Source: Cupriavidus sp.
Lineage (GTDB): Bacteria; Pseudomonadota; Gammaproteobacteria; Burkholderiales; Burkholderiaceae
Direction: 5' to 3'
Assembly: GCA_031180665.1 (NCBI GenBank)
Contig: JAPSLP010000007.1
Location: 1-64,000, forward strand
Length of the DNA stretch: 64,000 bases
Part shown: positions 1 through 8,366 of the stretch, piece by piece
How the letters are laid out: the number at the start of each line of letters is the position of its first letter
Numbering within the stretch: the stretch's first letter is position 1
Translations under genes and position numbers: made by a program
Notes under the pieces: model-generated
Seen by the model: only the letters and a program-made list of their open reading frames with translations
Told to the model about the DNA's origin: nothing
Databases searched by the model: none

Positions 1-908
1 GGCTGGCCGACCAGCCGGCCCATCTCCTGCACCACCGTCAGCAGCGGGTCGATCTCCATCGCCCTGCCCGCCTCCAGATCCTGCAGCATCGAGGTCTTGT
101 GCGCGCCCACGGCGCCCGCGCCGTCGATCCGCCGCTCGACATCGACGCGGAAATGCACGCCGAAGCGTTCGGCGATCGACTTGGCCTCGAGCATCATCTG
201 CCGCGACAGCGCGCGTGTACCCGGGTCGGACGTGATGACGTCCAGCGTCGCGTGCGTCAGCGCGCTGATCGGGTTGAAGCACAGATTGCCCCACAGCTTG
301 AGCCAGATCTCGTTGCGGATGTCCTCGCGCACCGGGGCCTCCAGATCGGCGGCGATCATCGCCTCGCTGAGCCGCAGCACCCGTTCCGAACGCGTGCCGT
401 CCGGTTCGCCGAGCGGGAATTTCTTGCCGTAGACGTGGCGGATCACGCCGGGCGCGGCGATCTCCGCCGCGGGATACAGCACGCAGCCGATCGCCCGCTC
501 GGGGCCGAATCCGCTCCATTGCCTGCCGCCGGGATCGACACTCTGCAGCGTGGTGCCGGCGAGTTCGCCGCCGTGCCGATAGAAGTACCAATAGGGAATG
601 CCGTTGACGCCGGTGACGATCGCCGTGTCCGGCCCCAGCAGTGGCTGCATCAGGTCGACCACGCCGGGCACCGAATGCGCCTTGAGTGTGATGAACACAT
701 AGTCCTGCTGCCCTAGTTCGCGCGGATCGGACGTGCAGCGCACCTTTTGCACCCGCTCCTCGCCGTCGATCATCAGCTTGACGCCGTTCGCCTGCATCGC
801 CGCTAGATGCGGCCCGCGCGCGACGAAGCTGACGTCGACGCCCGCCCCGGCCAGTTGTGCGCCGATATAGCCGCCGATGGCGCCGGCACCGTAGATACAC
901 ACCTTCAT
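1..908 (-). CDS. panE: 2-dehydropantoate 2-reductase-like protein (partial, C-terminus outside window)
   Basis: The reading frame starts at an ATG at 908 and is still open at base 1, so about 302 residues are present and the C-terminus is cut off. The N-terminus MKVCIYGAGAIGGYIG carries the GxGxxG Rossmann loop of ketopantoate reductases, and the middle has the family's helical C-terminal domain (NEIWLKLWGNLCFNPISALT). The enzyme class reduces 2-dehydropantoate to pantoate with NADPH in pantothenate synthesis. Burkholderiales carry several ApbA/PanE paralogues that work in catabolic settings, so the true substrate is uncertain. It is transcribed away from opgD. Confidence 0.85.
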   Translation of the reverse strand, partial: MKVCIYGAGAIGGYIGAQLAGAGVDVSFVARGPHLAAMQANGVKLMIDGEERVQKVRCTSDPRELGQQDYVFITLKAHSVPGVVDLMQPLLGPDTAIVTGVNGIPYWYFYRHGGELAGTTLQSVDPGGRQWSGFGPERAIGCVLYPAAEIAAPGVIRHVYGKKFPLGEPDGTRSERVLRLSEAMIAADLEAPVREDIRNEIWLKLWGNLCFNPISALTHATLDVITSDPGTRALSRQMMLEAKSIAERFGVHFRVDVERRIDGAGAVGAHKTSMLQDLEAGRAMEIDPLLTVVQEMGRLVGQ

Positions 909-919
909 GATGCTGTCTC

Positions 920-979
920 CCGCTTTTGATTGGTAATCTGCTCTTTTGATATATCACATACTATATTTCACAAAAGCGG
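920..979. promoter_or_regulatory. AT-rich intergenic inverted repeat (candidate operator/promoter)
   Basis: Perfect 9-bp arms CCGCTTTTG (920-928) and CAAAAGCGG (971-979) flank an AT-rich core that holds a second dyad, ATATA (949-953) and TATAT (962-966). The stretch is strikingly AT-rich for this genome and lies 12-71 bp upstream of the panE-like start. It probably holds the promoter and a regulator site for that gene; no regulator can be assigned. Confidence 0.45.
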
Positions 980-1174
980 AATCACAACCTCTATTTGCGT
1001 GCGGGCTACCCACGGAGGGCGCCGGCAAGTGGCGGCTGCGCCTGGACCATGCGGTACCATGCTGCGTTCTGTCGTGCCCGCTGCGTCCGGCTCCCCACCG
1101 AGCCGTCGAACTTTTTGCGCCAGCGGGCGTCTTTTCTGCAACTTCATTGAAGGCGCCAGACGCCGATTCACCGC

Positions 1175-2803
1175 ATGCCGAAAATGAACCGACGGACCGT
1201 GCTGGTCTCCGCCGCCGCCTCTGCTGCGCTCGCCGCCCTGGGCATTCCCGCTTCCGCGCTGGCCGCTGGCCGCATCAAACTGGCCAAGGGCCAACCGTTC
1301 ACCCACGAGGGCCTGGTCGAACTGGCCCGCACCATGGCAGGCCGGCCGTATGTCGCGCCGCCCTCGCCGCCGGCAGACGTGCTGGCCCGCATCGACTACG
1401 AGGAACACGGCAAGATCCGCTATCGCACCGACGACGCGCTGTTTGCCAATGGGCCCGGCCAGTTCCCGGTGACCTTCTTCCACCTGGGTACCTTCTTCCG
1501 CGTGCCGGTACGGATGCATCTGGTCGAGACCGGCGACGCAAGTTCGGGCACTGCGGCCGGCACCGCGCGCGAGATCGTCTACGACGAGTCCTATTTCGAC
1601 ATGCCGGCCAACAGCCCGGCGCGCAAGCTGCCGCGCGGCAGCGGCTTTGCCGGCTTCCGCTTCCAGGAGAGCCGGCTGGGCGACCAGAAGAAGCTGGACT
1701 GGCGTAAGAACGACTGGGTCGCCTTCCTTGGCGCCTCGTACTTCCGCGCGATCGGCGAGCTCTATCAGTACGGTCTGTCGGCGCGCGGCATCGCGGTCGA
1801 TGTCGCACAGCCCGACAAGCCCGAAGAATTCCCCTCCTTCACCCATTTCTATTTCGAGGCGCCGCGCGACGGCAGCGATACCGTCACCGTGCACGCGCTG
1901 CTCGACGGGCCGAGCGTCACCGGCGCCTACCGCTTCACGATGCAGCGCGCCAAGGGCGTGGTGATGGATGTGGACTGCGCGCTGTTCCTGCGCAAGGACG
2001 TCGGGCGGCTGGGCCTGGCGCCGCTGACTTCGATGTTCTGGTACTCGGAGTCGGTCAAGCGCACCGGTGTCGACTGGCGCCCCGAGGTACACGACTCGGA
2101 CGGGCTGGCGATGTGGACCGGCGCGGGCGAGCGCATCTGGCGCCCGCTGAACAATCCGCCGCGCACCATCGCCTCCGCTTTCGGCGACGACAACCCACGC
2201 GGTTTCGGCCTGCTGCAGCGCGACCGCAATTTCGACCACTACCAGGACGGCGTCTTTTACGAGCGCCGGCCAAGCCTGTGGGTCGAGCCGCGCGAAGGCT
2301 GGGGCGCCGGCACCGTGCAGCTGGTCGAGATTCCGACCGACGATGAGATTCACGACAATATCGTCGCGATGTGGGTCCCGAAGGCGCCGGCCAAGGCCGG
2401 CAGTGCCTATCGCCTGCGCTACCGCCTGCACTGGCTGGCCGACGAGCCCTACCCCACGCCGCTGGCCCGCTGCGTGGCCACGCGCATGGGCAATGGCGGC
2501 CAGCCCGGCCAGCCGCGCCCGCCCGGCGTGCGCAAGTTCATGGTCGAGTTCAAGGGCGCCCCGCTCGAAGGCCTGCCGTTCGGCACCAAGCCCGAGGCCG
2601 TGCTGTGGGCCTCGCGCGGCAAGTTCTCGTACATCTTCACCGAGGCCGTACCCAACGGCGTACCGGGCCACTGGCGCGCGCAGTTCGACCTGACCGTCGA
2701 CGGCGACGAACCGGTCGACATGCGGCTGTTCCTGCGTCTGAAGGACAAGCCGCTGTCGGAGACGTGGTTGTATCAGTACCACCCGTTCCGGACCAACGCC
2801 TGA
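1175..2803 (+). CDS. opgD: glucan biosynthesis protein D (OpgD/MdoD), Tat-exported
   Basis: This 542-residue protein belongs to the MdoG/OpgG periplasmic family that shapes osmoregulated periplasmic glucans. The N-terminus has a twin-arginine motif (NRRTVLVS, R6-R7) followed by an Ala-rich hydrophobic stretch, as in OpgD of E. coli, which uses Tat rather than Sec. Family features include DESYFDMPANSPARKLP, FRFQESRLGD, SMFWYSE, EVHDSDGLAMWTG and NPRGFGLLQRDRNFDHYQD. Length fits the family. An ATG at 1184 in the same frame is an alternative start and would put the RR at positions 3-4. No OpgH-type glucosyltransferase lies next to it. Confidence 0.93.
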   Translation: MPKMNRRTVLVSAAASAALAALGIPASALAAGRIKLAKGQPFTHEGLVELARTMAGRPYVAPPSPPADVLARIDYEEHGKIRYRTDDALFANGPGQFPVTFFHLGTFFRVPVRMHLVETGDASSGTAAGTAREIVYDESYFDMPANSPARKLPRGSGFAGFRFQESRLGDQKKLDWRKNDWVAFLGASYFRAIGELYQYGLSARGIAVDVAQPDKPEEFPSFTHFYFEAPRDGSDTVTVHALLDGPSVTGAYRFTMQRAKGVVMDVDCALFLRKDVGRLGLAPLTSMFWYSESVKRTGVDWRPEVHDSDGLAMWTGAGERIWRPLNNPPRTIASAFGDDNPRGFGLLQRDRNFDHYQDGVFYERRPSLWVEPREGWGAGTVQLVEIPTDDEIHDNIVAMWVPKAPAKAGSAYRLRYRLHWLADEPYPTPLARCVATRMGNGGQPGQPRPPGVRKFMVEFKGAPLEGLPFGTKPEAVLWASRGKFSYIFTEAVPNGVPGHWRAQFDLTVDGDEPVDMRLFLRLKDKPLSETWLYQYHPFRTNA

Positions 2804-2913
2804 GCGGATCACGTCGCCGCGTTCGACGCGATATCGGCAATGCCGCCATACCCGCCTCTCCTTGGCCCAGGTTGTGCTTCATGGATCGATATCCGTCCAC
2901 GAGGAGAGACATC

Positions 2914-3309
2914 ATGCGGTTCCATCGAAATGGCCTGTGCACGGCATTGCTGGCGCTAGTCACGGCATGGGCCACCACGGCCGCGGCGCAGCCGGCCAAT
3001 GTGCCGACCGAATCCGAGCGCGGCAGCGGCAGCCAGATGTCGCGCCAGCCCAAGGCCGTGACCCAGCCGTCGACCCGCGAAGGCGAAGCGATCCGCTCGA
3101 ATCCGGGGGGCCTGGGCAAGCTGGGCGATCCGATGCCGAGCGCGCCCGGTGGCAAGGACGCGCCTTCGCCACGCACCCAGGCCTCCGGTGCCGCGCCGTC
3201 GCCCCCGCCGGCGCCGCTCAAGGGCCGCGAGCGCAAGGGCAGCGGCGGCGCGGCGATCGACCAGGCGCGTGAGCCGAGCACCGATCCGCGCGAGAGCGGC
3301 GCGCGCTGA
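2914..3309 (+). CDS. small secreted hypothetical protein
   Basis: A 131-residue product with a clear Sec signal peptide (MRFHRNGLCTALLALVTAWATTAAAQ) and a mature part rich in Pro, Gly, Ser and charged residues, probably largely disordered. A GAGGAG ribosome site at 2901-2906 sets the ATG at 2914. I recognise no domain. The stop codon lies in the first copy of a 23-bp tandem repeat that continues downstream. It lies about 110 bp after opgD on the same strand, so co-transcription is possible but unproven. Confidence 0.6.
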   Translation: MRFHRNGLCTALLALVTAWATTAAAQPANVPTESERGSGSQMSRQPKAVTQPSTREGEAIRSNPGGLGKLGDPMPSAPGGKDAPSPRTQASGAAPSPPPAPLKGRERKGSGGAAIDQAREPSTDPRESGAR

Positions 3310-3356
3310 AGCCGGCCGCTGGCGTGCGCTGAAACCGGCCGCTGCGGCGCGCTGAA
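3303..3356. repeat. 23-bp tandem repeat spanning a stop codon
   Basis: Units beginning GCGCTGAA start at 3303, 3326 and 3349, a period of exactly 23 bp, with the third copy truncated. The TGA of the small secreted protein lies in the first copy and the same TGA-containing motif is repeated downstream. Confidence 0.8.
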
Positions 3357-3395
3357 GCCCACCATCGGCGCGCCGATCGCCCCGTCGGCGCGCCC

Positions 3396-3869
3396 TCAGA
3401 ACAGCGTGGCCGGCTTGGCGATCATCAGATAGAAGATCGCGAGGAAGCTGAACAGCGCCGGCACACCCAGCGCGAACCACCAGCGGAAGTACCGCCAGTA
3501 GGCCGGCGGCAGCGGCGCCTGCGCGCCCGCCGCGGCCGCGGACACGGTACGCATCCGCATCTGCAGCCAGACCACCGGCAGCCAGCACGCGATGGCGACC
3601 ACATAAAGCAGGATCGATACGCGCAGCCACGCCAGTTCCCACGAGAAATTGGCGATGCGCATCAGCATGTAGCCGGTCAGGGGCTGCAGGATCGCCGTGC
3701 TCGCGGTAAACAGCCAGTCGGCGATCACCACATGGCGCGAGGTCACCGCGACCGCGCGGCTGTCGCGCGTCAACGTGGCAGCCAGCAGATAGAAGGCGCT
3801 GCCCACGCCGGTGCCGAACAGCAGCGTGCTGCCGACCACGTGGATCCATTTGACGATCATGTAGTCCAT
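3396..3869 (-). CDS. DUF2269-type integral membrane protein
   Basis: A 157-residue protein with about four transmembrane helices (around residues 8-28, 48-66, 75-97 and 130-152). It resembles the DUF2269/predicted integral membrane family (MDYMIVKWIHVVGSTLLFGTGVG). The ATG at 3869 lies inside the 3' end of the preceding SDR/DoxX gene, which stops at 3857. This 13-bp overlap suggests translational coupling. The function of the family is not known; partners of DoxX-like and epimerase proteins are common. Confidence 0.8.
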   Translation of the reverse strand: MDYMIVKWIHVVGSTLLFGTGVGSAFYLLAATLTRDSRAVAVTSRHVVIADWLFTASTAILQPLTGYMLMRIANFSWELAWLRVSILLYVVAIACWLPVVWLQMRMRTVSAAAAGAQAPLPPAYWRYFRWWFALGVPALFSFLAIFYLMIAKPATLF

Positions 3870-5251
3870 CGCTTGCGCTCCAGCGTGCCCAGCAGCCACA
3901 GCACGGCCAGCATGGGCAGGTTCTTGGTCAGCGGACCATAGGGATGCAGCCAGAATTCGGGCAGCCGCACGCTGATGATCGCGGTGTAGCCGAGAATCAG
4001 CGCGGCCTGTGCGGCCCAGATCCATGGAAAGCGCCAGCGCGCGGGCGCGAAGCACATCAACCCGAACAGCAGGTCGAGCCCGGCCGCGCCGTACAGCGCC
4101 AGCGGCTGCAGCGCCTGCGGCACACCGGCACGCGCCAGCAAGGCATAGCTGTCCTCCACCGGGTAGAGACCCAGCGAGACGATGCCGGTGACGATCCAGA
4201 CCAGCGCGACGGCGGTGCGCAATATCGGCAGCTGCCAGCCGAGCACGGCCTGCGTGCCCGCGGCCTCGCGCCAGCGCGCCGGCACGAAGTCCTCGACAGC
4301 GCGCGGCGGCCGTCCCAGCAGCCGATGCATCGGCGCGGGATCGCCGGTATTGCCGCGCGCGAGCATCGCCAGCGCGTCCCGATTGAGCGGCAGCCCCGGC
4401 GCCAGACGCGTCATCAGCGGCAGGCCGGCGCGAACCAGCGCGTCGGGCACCGGCAGCACGCGCAACGCCCCGGGTTGCCCGAGCGTATGGCGCAGTTGGG
4501 CGAGGTAGTCGCGCAGGCTCAGGGCCGTCGGTCCGACCACGGGGATGCGTCCTTGCGGCCAATCCGGCCGCATTGCCGGATCGCCTCCGGGATCGCCGCC
4601 GGGACCTCCACCAGGGCCTCCACCAGGGCCTCCACCGAGACCTCCACCGGCACTGCCTCCGGCCATCGTCGCCAGCCGCACGATCGCGGCCACCACATCG
4701 TCCAGATGGACCGGCTGCACGCGCTGCCTGCCGCCCTCGGGCAACAGCAGCAGCGGCATCGTCGCCAGCGTGCCGAACATCCGCGCGCTGGTGCCGCCCG
4801 GCCCGTAGACCAGCGAGGGCTGCAGGATCGCCGCGGGCAGGCCAAGGCCGGCGAGGAAATCGTCGGCGGCCTTCTTGCTCAGGTGGTACGGCGTGGTGGC
4901 CTGCTCGTCCGCGCCCAACGCCGAGATCTGGATCACCGCACGCACGTTCGCCTGCGCGCAGGCGGCGAACAGCGCGATCGGCGCGCGCCGATGCAGCAGC
5001 TCGAAGGTCTGCGTGCCGCGCTCGGCAAAGATGCCGACCGCATTGACGACCACGTCCACGCCGTCGAGCAGCGGCAGCCATGCGTGGGCCTCGGTCAGCG
5101 CGCCGAAATCGACGGCACGGAATTCGCATGCGCCGAGGTTGCCCGCGGCCTTGTCCGGATCGCGCACGCCGCAGAGGACCCGGCAGCCGGCCCGTGCCAG
5201 CGCCGCGGCGATCGCGGCGCCGATAAAACCGCTGGCGCCGGTCAGCAGCAC
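3857..5251 (-). CDS. NAD(P)-dependent SDR/epimerase fused to a DoxX-like membrane domain
   Basis: The N-terminal half is an extended/atypical SDR with the nucleotide loop TGASGFIG at the very start and YHLSKK as the catalytic Y-x3-K. The C-terminal third has about four membrane helices of the DoxX-like type (LVWIVTGIVSLGLYP onward). Between them is a Gly/Pro-rich linker coded by 12-bp tandem repeats (about 4578-4656). The start is uncertain. A GTG at 5251 puts the Rossmann strand at residue 1 and gives 464 residues, but it lacks a clear ribosome site. The next in-frame ATG (5395) would overlap the divergent gene. It overlaps the DUF2269 gene downstream. Confidence 0.8.
   Translation of the reverse strand: MLLTGASGFIGAAIAAALARAGCRVLCGVRDPDKAAGNLGACEFRAVDFGALTEAHAWLPLLDGVDVVVNAVGIFAERGTQTFELLHRRAPIALFAACAQANVRAVIQISALGADEQATTPYHLSKKAADDFLAGLGLPAAILQPSLVYGPGGTSARMFGTLATMPLLLLPEGGRQRVQPVHLDDVVAAIVRLATMAGGSAGGGLGGGPGGGPGGGPGGDPGGDPAMRPDWPQGRIPVVGPTALSLRDYLAQLRHTLGQPGALRVLPVPDALVRAGLPLMTRLAPGLPLNRDALAMLARGNTGDPAPMHRLLGRPPRAVEDFVPARWREAAGTQAVLGWQLPILRTAVALVWIVTGIVSLGLYPVEDSYALLARAGVPQALQPLALYGAAGLDLLFGLMCFAPARWRFPWIWAAQAALILGYTAIISVRLPEFWLHPYGPLTKNLPMLAVLWLLGTLERKRWTT
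4578..4656. repeat. in-frame 12-bp repeats coding a Gly/Pro linker
   Basis: The plus strand shows repeated CCTCCACCAGGG-type units (for example at 4605, 4617 and 4629). Read on the minus strand they encode a GGGPGGGP linker between the SDR and DoxX-like domains. The period is a multiple of three, so copy-number change would alter linker length but not frame. Confidence 0.8.
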
Positions 5252-5302
5252 CGTGGGACGCGCGCTGCCGCCGGTGGCCGCATCCCGTTCCGAGGAACCG
5301 AC

Positions 5303-5821
5303 ATGAGCGCCATGCAGGATTTCGTCGGCCGCAGCCTGGTCTCCGGCACCAGCGCCAGCGCGCTGTCCACCATCGCCCTGGCCTGCGGCGGCCATTTCGA
5401 TTGCCGCAACACGCTGGCGCCGGTCAATGCGGTCAGCCACTGGGTCTGGGGCGATCGCGCGATCCATGCCAATGGTCCGGCATGGCGCTATACCGCGGTG
5501 GGATACGTGATCCATCATGCGATGTCGGTATTCTGGGCCGCGTTCTACGAAGCGTGGGTGGGCCGCTCGCCGCAGCGGCAGCGACCCGCGGCGGCGATTC
5601 TGGCCGGCCTTGCGGTTGCTGCGGCGGCCTGCGTGGTCGACTTGCGACTGACACCGAAGCGGCTGACGCCGGGCTTCGAGCGGCGGCTCTCGCCGTGGTC
5701 GCTGGCGCTGGTCTATGTCGCCTTCGGGCTCGCGCTGCCGTTGGTCACGCTATGCCGGCCGCGCCAGGGCCAAGATGCAAGAGCCATTCCGACCAAGGGG
5801 CCGGCGGCCGGCACCGACTGA
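5303..5821 (+). CDS. hypothetical small integral membrane protein
   Basis: A 172-residue protein with an ATG at 5303 preceded by a GAGGA ribosome site (5292-5296). Three hydrophobic stretches suggest membrane helices (near residues 70-85, 97-115 and 134-152), with WRYTAVGYVIHHAMSVFWAAFYE as the most distinctive part. I do not recognise a characterised family. It is divergent from the SDR/DoxX gene, so both share the short 5252-5302 promoter interval. Confidence 0.6.
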   Translation: MSAMQDFVGRSLVSGTSASALSTIALACGGHFDCRNTLAPVNAVSHWVWGDRAIHANGPAWRYTAVGYVIHHAMSVFWAAFYEAWVGRSPQRQRPAAAILAGLAVAAAACVVDLRLTPKRLTPGFERRLSPWSLALVYVAFGLALPLVTLCRPRQGQDARAIPTKGPAAGTD

Positions 5822-5850
5822 CAAAAAGAAAGCGGGCCCGAAGGCCCGCT
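5822..5850 (-). terminator. Rho-independent terminator, gdhA side
   Basis: A perfect stem AGCGGGCC/GGCCCGCT with a CGAA loop lies at 5831-5850. On the minus strand it is followed by TTCTTTTTG, a proper U-tract, so it should end transcripts coming from gdhA, whose stop lies about 127 bp upstream. Confidence 0.75.
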
Positions 5851-5976
5851 GTGCGGTGCGGTATCGCTGAGCGCCGGCGGCGCGTTCTTACACGGACTTG
5901 CAGAATTGCCACGCCGCAAGCGCTCTCGGGGCAATACGGGTAAGAAGCTACATCGCCGGCGCGGCCGACCCGATCG

Positions 5977-7320
5977 TCAGATCACGCCCTGCGCCAGCAT
6001 GGCGTCGGCCACCTTGACGAAGCCGGCGATATTGGCGCCCTCGACATAGTTGATGTAGCCGTCGTCCTTGCGTCCGTGATGGATGCAGTTCTGGTGGATG
6101 TCCTTCATGATGAAGTGCAGCTTGGAGTCGACCTCGGCGTGATGCCACGACAGCCGCATCGCGTTCTGGGACATCTCCAGGCCCGAGGTGGCGACGCCGC
6201 CGGCATTGCTGGCCTTGCCCGGCGCGTAGAGGATGCGCGCGGCCAGGAAATGATCCACCGCCTCCAGCGTCGAGGGCATGTTGGCGCCTTCGGCCACGCA
6301 GAACACGCCATTGGCCAGCAGCCGCTTGGCATCCTCGCCATCGAGCTCGTTCTGCGTCGCGCAGGGCAGCGCGATATCGGCCGGCACATGCCACGGCGTG
6401 CGGCCGGCCTCGAAACGCAGGCCCTGCCGCTCGGCGAAGTCCGACAGGCGGCCGCGCTCTTCGTTCTTGAACGCCATCAGCGCGGCGAGCTGCTCGTCGT
6501 TCATGCCTTCGGGATAGTGCAGCACGCCGCCCGAGTCCGATACCGTCAGCACCTTGGCGCCCAGTTCGATCGCCTTCTGCGCGGCGTACTGCGCGACGTT
6601 GCCCGAACCGGAAATCAGCACGCGCTGGCCGTCGAAGTCGCGGCCGGTACGGTGCAGCATCTCCTGTGCGAAATAGACGGTGCCGTAGCCGGTCGCCTCG
6701 GGGCGCATCAGGCTGCCACCGAAGGCAAGGCCCTTGCCGGTGAAGACGCAGGCCGACTGGTTCGACAGCTTCTTCATCATGCCGGCCATGAAGCCGACCT
6801 CGCGGCCGCCCACGCCGATATCGCCGGCCGGCACATCGGTGTCCGCGCCGAGATGGCGATACAGCTCGGTCATCAGCGCCTGGCAGAAGCGCATCACCTC
6901 GCCGTCCGACTTGCCCTTGGGATCGAAGTCCGAGCCGCCCTTGCCACCGCCCATCGGCAGCGTCGTCAGCGCGTTCTTGAAGGTCTGCTCGAAGCCCAGG
7001 AACTTGAGCACCGACAGGTTGACCGTGGGATGGAAGCGCATGCCGCCCTTGTAGGGGCCGATGGCCGAGCTGTGCTGCACGCGGAACGCGCGGTTGACCT
7101 GCACGTTGCCCTGATCGTCGGTCCATGCCACGCGGAACTGGATCACGCGCTCGGGCTCGACCAGCCGTTCCAGCAGGGCCTGATCGGCGTAGCGCGGATT
7201 GCGCTCGACGAACGGCCACAGGGTCATCATCACTTCCTTGACCGCCTGCTGGAACTCGGGCTGGTCAGGATCGCGCCGGGCCACGCCGGCAAGGAAGGCA
7301 TCGAGGGTCGGAAGGCTCAC
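5977..7320 (-). CDS. gdhA: NADP-type glutamate dehydrogenase
   Basis: The enzyme interconverts 2-oxoglutarate plus ammonia and glutamate in the cytoplasm. The family signature LPMGGGKGGSDFDP carries the catalytic lysine region; KGGMRFHP, PAGDIGVGGREVGFM and the nucleotide loop SGSGNVAQY are all present. Starting at the GTG at 7320 gives 447 residues, the length of E. coli GdhA, and an AGAGA-type ribosome site precedes it; a longer GTG start at 7365 is less likely. In this setting it could re-assimilate ammonia released from AEP or taurine nitrogen, which is inference from location only. Confidence 0.95.
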   Translation of the reverse strand: MSLPTLDAFLAGVARRDPDQPEFQQAVKEVMMTLWPFVERNPRYADQALLERLVEPERVIQFRVAWTDDQGNVQVNRAFRVQHSSAIGPYKGGMRFHPTVNLSVLKFLGFEQTFKNALTTLPMGGGKGGSDFDPKGKSDGEVMRFCQALMTELYRHLGADTDVPAGDIGVGGREVGFMAGMMKKLSNQSACVFTGKGLAFGGSLMRPEATGYGTVYFAQEMLHRTGRDFDGQRVLISGSGNVAQYAAQKAIELGAKVLTVSDSGGVLHYPEGMNDEQLAALMAFKNEERGRLSDFAERQGLRFEAGRTPWHVPADIALPCATQNELDGEDAKRLLANGVFCVAEGANMPSTLEAVDHFLAARILYAPGKASNAGGVATSGLEMSQNAMRLSWHHAEVDSKLHFIMKDIHQNCIHHGRKDDGYINYVEGANIAGFVKVADAMLAQGVI

Positions 7321-7444
7321 AGCTGTCTCTGTCGATTTTCTTGAGTCGGAGCGCGACTTTAGCACCGAAATGGTGAAATTCGACAGTCAAAAGTGTTGTG
7401 ACCCTGAGCGCAAAAATGCGGAACTCCGTGTTCCGGCGGCCGCT

Positions 7445-8200
7445 TCAGGCGATCAGCAGCGCCGGTCCGCGGCGCTTCAACGCCTCGGCCAGCGGGGTCT
7501 CGGGGGCCATGTCGCTGATCAGATAGGCCGCCTTGTCGAAGTGCCTGACCTGCACGCCGGTATGGCGCCCGTACTTGGTATGGTCGGCCACCACGCAGGG
7601 CACGCTGGCCGACAGCAGCATCCGGCCGCGCAGCTCGGCGGCCGGGCGCGAATACTCGCTGACCTCGCCGTCGTTGCTGATGCCGCCGATGCCGATGAAG
7701 GCAAAGTCGGCGTGATAGCGCGAGAGCTGCTCGACGGTGTCCCAGCCGTTGGTGGCGTCCTCGTTGTCCTGCAGCTCGCCGCCCAGCACGACCACCCGAT
7801 TGCCGTTGCGGCGGCCGAGCAGCAGCGCGATCGACAGGTCGTTGGTATAGACCAGCAGGTTGTGGTGGCCCAGCAGCGCCTGCGCGACCGCATGCGTGGT
7901 GGTGCCGTAGTCGATGATCACCGAGGCGCCGTCGGGCACCAGCTCGGCGGCGCGCACGCCGATCGCGCGCTTGCCTTCGGCATTGACGGCCGCCCGCGTC
8001 TGCATATCGGCCTCGGCGCGGCTCGACGCCAGCGCACCGCCATGCGTCAGCGTCAGCAGGCCGCGCGCGGCCAGCGCATTGAGGTCGCGGCGAATGGTCT
8101 CGCGCGAGACGTCGAGTTCGGCGACCAGCTGGCTGATCTGCAGCGCACCGGTGGCGGCAAGCTGGTCGAGGATGAATTTCTGCCGTTGTTCGGCCAGCAC
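7445..8200 (-). CDS. DeoR-family transcriptional regulator
   Basis: A 251-residue repressor with an N-terminal winged HTH (ISQLVAELDVSRETIRRDLNALAARGLL) and a C-terminal DeoRC sugar-phosphate sensor domain (GTTTHAVAQALL, VYTNDLSIALLL, FIGIGGIS). The GTG at 8200 is preceded by CGGAG and gives the canonical VLAEQRQKFILDQL start. It lies between phnY and gdhA on the same strand, so it could belong to either unit or be independent. Its effector is unknown; DeoR proteins usually sense phosphorylated metabolites. Confidence 0.9.
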   Translation of the reverse strand: MLAEQRQKFILDQLAATGALQISQLVAELDVSRETIRRDLNALAARGLLTLTHGGALASSRAEADMQTRAAVNAEGKRAIGVRAAELVPDGASVIIDYGTTTHAVAQALLGHHNLLVYTNDLSIALLLGRRNGNRVVVLGGELQDNEDATNGWDTVEQLSRYHADFAFIGIGGISNDGEVSEYSRPAAELRGRMLLSASVPCVVADHTKYGRHTGVQVRHFDKAAYLISDMAPETPLAEALKRRGPALLIA

Positions 8201-8289
8201 GGGGGCTCCGAGGGCGTGGTGAAAGGTGCGGGGGATTCTAGCGCAGGGGGATGACAATTTACGGCGCTGGCCGGATGGACCGCCGGCTG

Positions 8290-8340
8290 CCCTCTCCGCC
8301 GCCCTTCTCCCCCTCAGGCGGAGAGGGCCAGGGAGAGGGT
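8290..8340. repeat. REP-type palindrome, CTCTCC family
   Basis: CCCTCTCCGCC and GGCGGAGAGGG arms surround a short C-rich loop, followed by a second GGAGAGGG. The element sits between the phnY stop and the DeoR start. The same CTCTCC/GGAGAGG motif recurs near 19741, 33161-33363 and 35565-35683. Confidence 0.7.
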
Positions 8341-8366
8341 GGTCTTCAGCTCCCGCGCTATCGATT

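Noticed and set aside
968..2812. 614-residue open frame opposite opgD
   Set aside because: It lies fully antisense to the recognised OpgD gene and has no family features; long antisense frames are usual at this GC content.
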